Shown here in pieces: positions 55,576 to 64,000 of a stretch of 64,000 nucleotides of DNA. The DNA lies in contig JYIP02000009.1 of the NCBI GenBank assembly GCA_001051155.2, positions 1,798,001 through 1,862,000 on the forward strand, written 5' to 3'. This DNA is from Chrysoporthe austroafricana. Its lineage: Eukaryota; Ascomycota; Sordariomycetes; Diaporthales; Cryphonectriaceae. The notes beneath the pieces were generated by a model that saw only the letters and a program-made list of their open reading frames with translations, made no database searches and was not told where the DNA came from. How positions within the stretch are numbered: the first letter of the stretch is position 1; every line of letters begins with the position of its first letter. The position numbers and the translations under genes are program-made.

Positions 55576-57018
55576 ATGAGCGTCATACAGCCTTCTGGGC
55601 TGCGTGAACTCAATCGTCCTCTGGATCTAAGAACTGAGAATGATCCCGATAGCAGTCTTCCCAGCAGTGAGGTGGCTCAAAGGATCCTTGCTGGGCCCCG
55701 AATAAACTACCAGCGCTTGTGGGACACAATTCATTCCACAGCCCAATGGGGATTAATTGAGGGCTCAGAAGGCATGAATCGTCTGGCACTCTCCTCCGAT
55801 GACAAGTCTGTGCGCAAATGGTTCCTCCAGGAGGCGAAGAACCTCGGCTGCGAGACCTTGGTGGACGCCATGGGCAATCTCTTCGCAGTGTATCCTGGAG
55901 AGTCACCAGACATGACTCCAATCGCGATGGGAAGTCATCTGGACACGCAGCCTGCTGGGGGCAAATACGATGGGATCCTTGGCGTACTCGCGGCTCTGGA
56001 GACCATTCGCGCGATCAAGGAGGCAGGAGTCAAGCCTTGGTGTCCGCTGGCGGCGGTCGTCTGGACCAACGAAGAGGGGGCGGCTTTCTTCCCTGGCTGC
56101 TCCGGGTCTTCGGTCTGGGCCGGCTGGGTACATATCGCAGACGCCTACGCACAGGAGCACTGTGTTACGGGGCAGACTCTTGGGGCTGCGCTTGATGAGA
56201 TCGAGGCCAAAGGCGCCGTGGCCGCATCGAGCCTTGCAACGCCGCTGCAAGCACACTTTGAGCTGCACATCGAGCAGGGAAAGATCCTAGAGGCCAATCA
56301 GCAGAGCATCGGCGTTGTTCGTCGTATTCAGGGAATTCGACGATACGCAATCACGTGCCATGGGAGGCAAGAGCACGCCGGGACAACGCCTATGCGAGGC
56401 CGCGCAGACGCTCTCGTTGCAGCCTCCAAGATCGTTTTGAAGGTGGAGGAACTGGCCAAGGCACGCGATGCCTGCGCGACGGTCGGCGTCCTGAAGGTCG
56501 CCAGCCCGACACCGAACACCATCCCTTCACATGTTGGCCTGACTGTCGACGCTCGGCACATGCAAGAGTCTACTTTGGACGACCTGGAGGAGCAGATCTA
56601 TAACTATTTGGAAGGTCTTTGCGAGACGAACAAAGCCTGGACATTCTCGAAGAAGCGGGTATGGCACAGTCCTGCATTGGTCTTCGACCCCGACCTAGCG
56701 GACTGTATTGCATTCACAGCAGCAATCGAGTACGGCGAGGCACAGGTACGAGATATGGTTTCTCTCGCCGGTCACGACAGCGCGATGACGGCACTGCGAG
56801 TACCAACCGCCATGATATTCGTTCCAAGTCAAGCGGGTATCAGCCACAGTCCGCTGGAGTTTACTTCAATGGAGCACTGGTATGTTCATCCCGAGGGCAA
56901 AAGTAGCTGGCCCTGACAAATGTCCATTACTCACATCGTGGAAAATAGTGGCCGTGGAGCACAGACCATGTTGAATTCTGTGCTCCAGTACGACAATAAT
57001 CGTAAGAATCGATGCTAA
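55576..57018 (+). CDS. M20-family amidohydrolase (N-carbamoyl-L-amino acid hydrolase / allantoate amidohydrolase-like)
   Basis: Two exons, 55576-56879 and 56949-57018, encode 457 aa. Without splicing the frame stops after HWYVHPEGKSSWP. The 69-nt intron (gtatgt..aaaatag) instead gives FTSMEHCGRGAQTMLNSVL, the typical end of this family. Metal ligands are all visible: His/Asp in GSHLDTQPAGGKYDG, Glu in WTNEEGAAF, His in ELHIEQG, and His in GISHSPLEF. The lid-domain contact GRQEHAGTTPM is also intact. Such enzymes hydrolyse N-carbamoyl amino acids, ureidoglycolate-type compounds or related amides in the cytosol. The gene is divergent from the PKS. It could be a cluster member that processes an amide precursor, or an ordinary nitrogen-metabolism gene at the edge. 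Confidence 0.87.
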
Positions 57019-58906
57019 TAGTAATACAATTCTATCGATCTTCTTCATCCGCTACATAGGTATCAAGCACATTATGCACTCGACGCAACGTATGCACAGA
57101 AGGTGACTACGCAACTAAATTCCCCAGAATCGCGTACAATGTTACAGAAGCGCTGCTGCTGCGCTATAAGTATACACACTTTATACCAGTCATCATCAAA
57201 CTGTTCAGACTGTAAAAATGAACTATTATGTTCGATTTAGTCGCCCAATATACAGCGCAAGCTTCTTTTAAGGCTTGCAGTAATTCCCACAGATTCGATA
57301 GCGTTAGATTGTTTACGCTGGTGGTATTAATGAACCAAAACACAAGGAGTAAATACTCGTGGTCCGTAATACCGAAATTTCTATCAGGCCGACGGTCATT
57401 ATCTAGGTAGCTGTGAGTCTGTTCAAGCGTTGAGAACGAACATTTAAACTTACCGCTGAAGACCTAATTAGGTGAAGCAAGCGGCCCAGTCCTGCTCACT
57501 CGCTGTCGATCATTTGACCCACGTCCCTAGTCCAAGTGATTAGTGCGCGCCAAGGTCACATTTTTCAGCACCGAATGAGTCCCTGAGTCATCTTTGCATG
57601 GTGCCTTACATGAGATACCCGCCGTCCCCCGTCAACAATGTGATGCGTTGATCCGATCTAGTCTGTTTCCTAACCACAGGTTGTATAGATTTATAATAAT
57701 ACTTGTATGCGCTGACGTGGTGCGAAACATTTTACTATTTCTAATTTATAATTTTCAAAAAAATCCAATTTCAACACAGAATTGGAATTATAATTAACAT
57801 TGATTTTTGTAATACAATAATTCTTGATTTGTAAACATTTCTTTTGATATTTGAAAGGAAAAAAATTTTAACATATAAGCAAATTTAACTTCGAAAGCGT
57901 TTACAAAGAAGAAGAAAAAAGAGGGGGGGGGGGAAGAAGAAGAAGAAGAAGAAGAAGAAGAAGAAGAAAAAAATGGTTAATAAAACCCGAATTTCGTACT
58001 AATATAATCGTTAATTTTATATGCTTTTTTTTTTCTGTAATCTGAGCCTTTATTATTTATATATTTAGCTTGAATCGTATAAGTTCACAGAATATCACCA
58101 TCCTACGACATATATGAGAGCTGAAACGGAGAAAAATGGATCCTACTATGGCAAAACGTCAGCAACTGCTCTGAGCCCCGGAAAAACGGCTGAACATCAC
58201 AAAGCATCGAGGCTGGAAGTCTTGCCCATCCAACGTCAGCACCACTTGCGCTTATGCCGGTCCGTTCCACGTTAGCACTAGTTACGCTGTATGCTGTCGT
58301 GATTCACAATAAGCGACGCCTTTTTGCCGACAGGCCAGGAGGCTGGTTTAGTCTACAATGTGGGGAACGCCCTGTTGAAGACCTGAAGTGTCTTCTTCTT
58401 GGTCTGCATGCTAGTCTCTACATTTGCCTTGGCTCTAGCTTGTTCGTCGTGATTCGCCTGTTGGATTGTTTGTACCGGCTACAATAGTCAACCACTACGG
58501 ACCGGATGATATCTACCGTTGCAGTAGTGAGATTCATGACGCCGGGCTAGGACCGAGAATCCTTGTGCAAACTTGTCTTCTAAAACCACACCCATCCCTC
58601 GAGAACCTAGGGCAAGGAACGGACAAATTTTGCTTAGGGTGTACGGCTAGCATTCTATTTGGACATGCGTCAGGCGACCAAGCCCGTCGGAGTCCACAAG
58701 CAAGGGGCTAATGGAGGCTACCAGGACCGAAGGACGGATGTAATACAATAGCTTAGACTACGAAAATGACAGTTCCTGTGCCTAAGATGCGTCTGACTAT
58801 TCTCGCAATTTTGCGTCCCCACTGAGAAGGCCATTATACGGCTGGAAACTTCACGAGAAATATTGTCAATTGAAATTGCCAAAAGAACTTCTACGACACT
58901 TTAGAA
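57019..58906. other. Long intergenic region with AT-rich island and GAA repeat
   Basis: About 1.9 kb. Between roughly 57690 and 58090 it is strongly AT-rich and contains a G11-(GAA)12 purine tract. Short frames (57594-57797, 58254-58487, 58466-58711) show no domain. The AT-rich block may be a decayed repeat; I cannot identify a source element. Confidence 0.5.
57923..57968. repeat. G11-(GAA)n homopurine tract
   Basis: Eleven consecutive G residues run directly into about 12 GAA units. Together with flanking gaagaagaaaaaaga this makes a homopurine block of about 70 nt in AT-rich DNA, a composition able to form triplex or other non-B structures. Confidence 0.9.
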
Positions 58907-60556
58907 ATGGACGCTATTCAATCAAAACTGAGAGAATCCGGTCCCACGATCTGGCTCGCCGTCAGCATGGTAATTGTGGCTATCCTGCTGAGCATTATTG
59001 GATCCAAGGACTCTCGGGAACCTCCATATCTCGACTCCAGAGTTCCTCTGGTTGGACACGTGCATCACCTCCTCGGACTCTACAGATATGGAGCCAGGTA
59101 CTTCACCACGCTCGATCAAGAGCACAAACTCGGCATGTATACGCTCCCGGTCTTCACAAACCGGCTCTATGTCGCCGGCTCAGCTGAGTGGTCAACAGCC
59201 GTGAATAAGCATTCTTCTACTATCGATCTCTACACTCTCAGCTCTCGGGCCTTGAGCACTCTGATGGGCCTCAATAAGGAGTCAATGGAGATCGTCAACC
59301 ACAACCTCCATGGCGACAAGAAGCAAACATCAGGCAATATCATCTTCACGTTGAAGGAGGTGATGCTCAAGTCTCTGGCTCCTGGCAAGGACCTGGACGA
59401 GCTGAACGACAAGCTATTAGAAGGCTTGTCGCTTGTGATTAGTGGTCTTGCTCGGGGTCCACAGCCGAAAAGGATCATGTTCTGGGCCTGGGCACGCCAA
59501 CAAATCTCAGAGGTATCAATGGCAGCTGCATACGGAGAGGACAACCCGGTGTCTAGGCAGCCATCGCTGGTTGATGATTTCTGGCAGTTTGACGCCAGTG
59601 CGGCGGCACTCATGATGCCATGGCCTGCATTGTTTGCTAGAAAGGGTCACTGTGCCCGTTGGAGTTTCATCAACGGATTCGTTGACTACGCCGTGAGAGG
59701 CGGCTACAAGCAGGCTTCCAACTTGATCCAAGTCCGAGCCAGAGAAGCCCTTGCCACGGGAATGGCGGTTGATCAATATGGCCGGTTGGAGAGCAACTTC
59801 GCTCCTGGACTATTGTCTAACACTGTTCCGGCCACCTTCTGGTTGATCAGCCGAGTCTTCGAAGATCCTGAACTCCTCGTCAAGACCCGCGCGGAGATCG
59901 ATCAATGCATCGAGGAGGGACAAAATAACAAGCGCATCCTCAATATCGCAAAACTTCAGACACACTGCCCGCTCTTTGCCAGCGCATTTCTGGAAACCCT
60001 TCGGACTGTCTCTCCCCTGAACACCTACCGCTTCATACGTGAAGACACCGTTGTCACGAATAATTCCACTCAAGAGAGCTTCCTCCTTAAGAAGGGCAAC
60101 CTTGTGCAACACGCTTCGACTGTCCTGCACAGCCGAGCCTCCGTTTGGGGTGAAAATCCTGATTCTTTTAATGCGAGCCGCTTCCTTCCCGTTGTCAGCC
60201 GAGCTCAGGCTGGCTCCGGCTTGCTGAGCAAGCCCATGGATCCCGCTTCGCCCTTCAGGGATGCCAACGGTAAAATGTACAGCGGATCCTTCAGGCCGTT
60301 CGGCGGTGGCGTGCATTTGTGTCCCGGTCGGTACTTTGCGCAGACCTCGATTCTAGCAGGTGCAGCACTATTTATTGCTGCGTATGAAATGGAAAGTGAG
60401 CTAGGGACGGGCAGATACATTGCTCCTCCGTTTCGGAGCGCCAATGGAGTCATGTTCTTGTCCATCATCAAGCCAGACAGGGATGTGGAAGTTGTCTTGA
60501 AGAGGAGGGGAGGGTTCGAAGATGCGGAGTGGGAGTTTAGTAAGTCCGGAGCTTGA
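58907..60556 (+). CDS. Cytochrome P450, CYP7/CYP8-like fungal type
   Basis: A single-exon frame of 549 aa from the ATG at 58907. An N-terminal membrane anchor (about residues 13-33, IWLAVSMVIVAILLSIIG) is followed by PPYLDSRVPLVGHVHHL. The haem loop is FRPFGGGVHLCPGRYFA with the ligand Cys. ExxR is ASAFLETLRTVS. The I-helix reads LLSNTVPATFWL and lacks the usual acidic/alcohol pair of AGxxT, as in CYP7/CYP8-like enzymes, some of which do not need O2 activation in the ordinary way. It is intronless, unlike the four-exon P450 within the cluster. It lies 2 kb beyond the M20 gene across an AT-rich island, so membership of the cluster is uncertain. The substrate is unknown. Confidence 0.88.
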   Translation: MDAIQSKLRESGPTIWLAVSMVIVAILLSIIGSKDSREPPYLDSRVPLVGHVHHLLGLYRYGARYFTTLDQEHKLGMYTLPVFTNRLYVAGSAEWSTAVNKHSSTIDLYTLSSRALSTLMGLNKESMEIVNHNLHGDKKQTSGNIIFTLKEVMLKSLAPGKDLDELNDKLLEGLSLVISGLARGPQPKRIMFWAWARQQISEVSMAAAYGEDNPVSRQPSLVDDFWQFDASAAALMMPWPALFARKGHCARWSFINGFVDYAVRGGYKQASNLIQVRAREALATGMAVDQYGRLESNFAPGLLSNTVPATFWLISRVFEDPELLVKTRAEIDQCIEEGQNNKRILNIAKLQTHCPLFASAFLETLRTVSPLNTYRFIREDTVVTNNSTQESFLLKKGNLVQHASTVLHSRASVWGENPDSFNASRFLPVVSRAQAGSGLLSKPMDPASPFRDANGKMYSGSFRPFGGGVHLCPGRYFAQTSILAGAALFIAAYEMESELGTGRYIAPPFRSANGVMFLSIIKPDRDVEVVLKRRGGFEDAEWEFSKSGA

Positions 60557-62444
60557 TTTGAGTCTCAGTGATCGCAATCACTTGTAGTGTCCTACGAATA
60601 GTATGATAATTCTCTATGAATCATTACTGTAAAGACTCGTTCTATCGGATCTAGTATCACTTCAGAAGAAGATCCTGGACTTGACAATTTCGCCACAGTT
60701 CCACGTTTTGGACTACATCGCAGTCAGATGGCTCATCATTGCCAGTCCTTATCACCCAACCGTATTGCCCCAACTTGCCGACGTTTGCGTGGCTGTTCAC
60801 AGAACGCAACCAGAGACCAGTGAGCCATTATTGGAGCACTGTTTGGTCGATTCTTTAAATGTTTGACAGTCAAGACGATCTGAGAGTGACAAGGCTGTCC
60901 GCGTAAGTCACTATGCTCCTTGTCATTCATCAACCTTTCGGAAGCAGAATCTCAGGTAAAGCTCCCGCTCTCATAGAAATGCAATAATCTCAGTAGATAA
61001 CGAATATAGAAGCTTTTACCACAATATTGACAGTAGACATCCGCTTCTACTCATCCGTAAAATGTTCGCCACTCTTATAGAGTCGGTGCGCAATGCTAAC
61101 GCCGGTTCCAGGGGCAGTAGAGTACTACAGTGTATAACTCCTGTTTCCTATTGGCTGCCTTTGAGCTGGAGAACTATTTCCTGGAGAGTCCAATTGCGGC
61201 CTGGCCTGGCATGACACACAATAGCTCCGCTCAGTCTAGTCTAATGGCAGATAACTCGTCTCAGTTGTAAAGGGCGCATCCTACGGCTGCATAACTCCAT
61301 AACCTTAGATCTGGTTTATTCGGGGCTAGTGAAAGCTACAAAGACCTGTCAGACGAGCAGGCATCTATAGTAGAATAGCGAAAGAGCGCTATCTTTTTGG
61401 AGAAGGGAACGAGCGGGTAAACTGAACAAACGCTTTATCGTGGCACAGCGAAGTTGCGAGGATCCTATCGAAGTGATCCAGTCATGCGAACAGGTGTAGG
61501 TTAAGCGTAAACTTGACGAAGGTCGTAAACACACTTTTCCGCTTGGAAATATCACGATGATCATTGACGATCACAGACTTTGCTTTGTGGTCTCTTCCCC
61601 GCTTGGCACTTAGCCCGACCCACGCCCTACGGCGTGTTTCAAGTCATATATCCTCATGCGCTGAGCTGTTTGATAAAAGCTTCGCGTCTTCTGACCGAGG
61701 CCCGTCAGTCTTTTTCCGCTATTGAGGCACGAAAAGGTATCGTAAGGCTTACCTTACCTATATTGAATATGGACCTTTTTGCCTTACTTTCAGATCTGCG
61801 AATCGTCAGCACAGAGCCTCGAGACACCTCCCTTCTCTTGTTTCCCGCTGCCAACACGTAGGAAAAATAAAGATAGTAGACATTGACCTGTTTAAGGGCT
61901 GAAAACCGGAGAAGCTAGAAACTCATGTAGGAATTGGTATGGGGATCCTCCCGCTGCACCTGACCAGTATCGTGGTGTCGTTTTGCGCGTTACGTAGGTA
62001 GTTTAATGCGACTCCGGAAATAATGAGCACCGCACGCTCCTGGCACCTTCGCTATAAGGGACTGTTAGAGCAGTAATAACCTACTCTAGCTTCTCCAGGG
62101 GCCACTTTCACCCCTTTTCAATGTTCCTGAACCAGGCAACTCACTAGCTGCCGGCCGTGATACTGTTGTATTGTGTCGCAACGAGATAAGCCTGACGCAT
62201 ACGACATTCCTGTTTAGGAATGGTACGAGCAGTGCAAGCTTTCCGGTTAACCTATGGACTTCCATTACCGGATTAGACTGGTGGTCGAGTAAATGATCCA
62301 CATCATTCAGTTCGGAATGGCGGGATCAGTGAGATGAGGACGTTCAAAAGCCACCTGAGGGCCGGTCTCCCAGGCAGGCCAGGCTTTGGGCGGCATGTCA
62401 TTCGTTCAAGCTTTCTTCTGCTGAATCCTCCTGCAGAACCCAAG
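60557..62444. other. Intergenic region upstream of the S53 peptidase
   Basis: About 1.9 kb with several small frames (60681-60866, 61580-61861 and others), none with a domain, codon pattern or splice support I trust. No RNA gene recognised. The upstream frame of the peptidase (from 62334) precedes the signal peptide and is treated as leader. Confidence 0.5.
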
Positions 62445-64000
62445 ATGCACGTCAGCGCACTGAGCATCGTGCACCTCGCTGCCGCCCTGGCGGGAACAGC
62501 CGTCGGGCTAGTGGTGCCGCACACCCATGCCGTGCATGAGCGCCGCCGCGTGCACCCGCGGATCAACCAGCGGATGTCGTCCGATGTAGTCCTGCCCATG
62601 CGTGTTGGACTTAAAGCGAATGCTGCCGCGCTCCAGTCTGCCGAGGAATGGCTGATGGAGGTCTCTCATCCGGCCTCGCCCAAATACGGACAGCACTGGA
62701 CTTCTGATGAGGTTATTGAGGCGTTCAGCCCCTCGAGTGAGACCGTCGACACGGTTGCCGCTTGGCTCGCCGAGTCTGGAATTGCAAAGGAGAGGATCAC
62801 GCACAGTGAAAACAAGGCATGGTTTGCTTTCGATGCGACGGTGGAGGAGGCCGAGCGGCTGTTACACACAGAATACTTCCACGACGGCATCGCGGAAGAC
62901 CGTGGCTCTATGGTGGGGTGCAATCAGTACTACTTGCCGAAACACATCCAGGAGCACGTAGACTATGTCACACCGGGGCTGAAAGGAACCATGATGGACC
63001 TACACCCTACAAGCCAGTGGAAGAGGGCTGCGCACAGGAAGAGGAGCTCCGACGGCAAACAAGGCAGCAAGCTCATGCCGCAGGAGAAGAAGTTCAGAGC
63101 CGTCTCTGACGCGCTCGCCGAGAACTTCACTCTAGCTACCTGCGACGAATACATTACTCCAGAGTGCGTCCGGGCCTTGTACAACTTTTCGGCGCCTAAC
63201 CCAAATGCGACGGTGTCGGCGAACAACTCGCTGGGCATCTTCGAGGAAGGAGACTTCTACGCCCAGGAAGACTTCAACAGCTTCTTCACGACGTTCACGC
63301 CGTACATCCCGAATGGCACACACCCTATCCCCAACTTTATTGATGGCGCTGAGGCCCCCATCAAAGTTGTTGCTCTTGCCGGTGGGGAAAGCGACCTCGA
63401 CTTTGAGTTGGCCTACCCTATGTAAGGCGACCTTGAAGCGCATTTCTCGCAAGCCCTGCTGCCTATCAGCTCTAGTTCAGTATCTTGCTTTTCGACCTCT
63501 AGACAATGCGGCTAATCGCGCCTATAGCATCTATCCACAGACAACCACACTGTACCAGACAGACGACCTGTACTACGCGGAAGGAGGCGCATACGGCATC
63601 TTCAACACCTTCTTGGATGCACTTGACGGCAGCTACTGCAACTATTCGGCGTACGGCGAGACCGGTGACGACCCAACGCTCGACCCTGTCTATCCCGACC
63701 CGCACCCGGGCGGGTATAAGGGTGACCTCATGTGCGGAGTCTACCAGCCAACGAACGTTATCACCATCTCTTACGGCGTGTACGAGAATGATCTACCTTA
63801 CTACTACCAGGAGCGACAGTGCAATGAGTTCCTCAAGCTCGGCCTCCAAGGTGTGTCCATCTTTGTGGCCAGCGGTGACACGGGCGTGGGCGGCTACCCT
63901 GACGGCACCTATGGTGATGGACCGTATTACGGCTGCCTCCGGGACGACGACGTCTTTGCACCAACGCAGCCGAACAGCTGTCCATGGCTGACAAACGTTG
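62445..64000 (+). CDS. S53-family (sedolisin / tripeptidyl-peptidase-like) secreted protease, 3' truncated by window edge
   Basis: Exon 1 is 62445-63421 and exon 2 starts at 63528. The intron is 106 nt (gtaagg..ctatag). Splicing gives AYPIIYPQTTTLYQTDDLYY, a family-typical join. The ATG at 62445 opens a signal peptide (MHVSALSIVHLAAALAGTAVG). Residues about 45-200 are the Pro-kumamolisin activation domain (HPASPKYGQHWTSDEV, WFAFDATVEEAERLL). The catalytic domain begins near TCDEYITPECVRALYNF. The Glu/Asp catalytic pair lies in GGESDLDFELAYP, and the oxyanion Asp in VASGDTG. The catalytic Ser (GTSxSxP) would lie beyond 64000. It should be secreted and active at acid pH. It has no evident link to the cluster. 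Confidence 0.9.

Noticed and set aside
57019..58906. Possible transposable element in the AT-rich region
   Set aside because: No transposase or reverse-transcriptase fragments, terminal repeats or target-site duplications were seen; only the base composition is suggestive.
1..64000. CRISPR arrays, rRNA genes or bacterial operon signals
   Set aside because: None seen. Intron-containing genes and fungal families show that this is eukaryotic nuclear DNA.

Overview
The window is nuclear DNA of a filamentous ascomycete (Pezizomycotina; class not determinable from sequence alone). The reasons are spliceosomal introns of roughly 50-250 nt with GT..AG ends, a HET-domain protein, a protein with a fungal STAND-type N-terminus, secreted GH26 and S53 enzymes, and a highly reducing polyketide synthase beside a multimodular NRPS. 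All exon structures given here were rebuilt by hand from reading frames, splice sites and family conservation.

Layout. (1) 1-4.1 kb: visibly GC-rich, housekeeping-like genes: the 3' part of an intradiol ring-cleavage dioxygenase, a coactosin-like ADF/cofilin protein and a BolA-like protein. (2) 4.2-15.7 kb: a HET-domain protein with an apparent frame break, a 1,124-aa STAND-N-terminal/ankyrin-like protein, a secreted GH26 beta-mannanase and a CCCH zinc-finger protein. (3) 16.3-54.6 kb: a biosynthetic cluster. It holds an intronless 4,956-aa NRPS, an acyl-CoA/AMP ligase, a full ABCC-type transporter (15 exons), a condensation-like acyltransferase, a cytochrome P450 and a 2,544-aa HR-PKS (KS-AT-DH-cMT-ER-KR-ACP, 9 exons). 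(4) 55.6-64 kb: an M20 amidohydrolase divergent from the PKS, a CYP7/8-like P450, AT-rich intergenic DNA and a truncated S53 peptidase.

How it works together (inference). HR-PKS, acyl ligase, acyltransferase and an NRPS that starts with a carrier domain form the same set as emericellamide- and beauveriolide-type lipopeptide pathways. A reduced, possibly C-methylated polyketide acid would be activated by the ligase, moved by the acyltransferase to the first carrier domain (T0) of the NRPS, extended with residues selected by three A domains, and released (probably cyclised) by the terminal C domain. P450s would oxidise the product and the ABC protein would export it.

The NRPS order, T0-E*-C1-A1-T1-C2-T2-C3-A2-T3-C4-A3-T4-C5, is the most unusual part. 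It has a degenerate epimerase-like domain directly after the loading carrier, a C-T unit with no A domain, and a first A domain with Ala where the Asp that binds the alpha-amino group is expected. No Zn2Cys6 regulator or thioesterase gene was seen inside the cluster.
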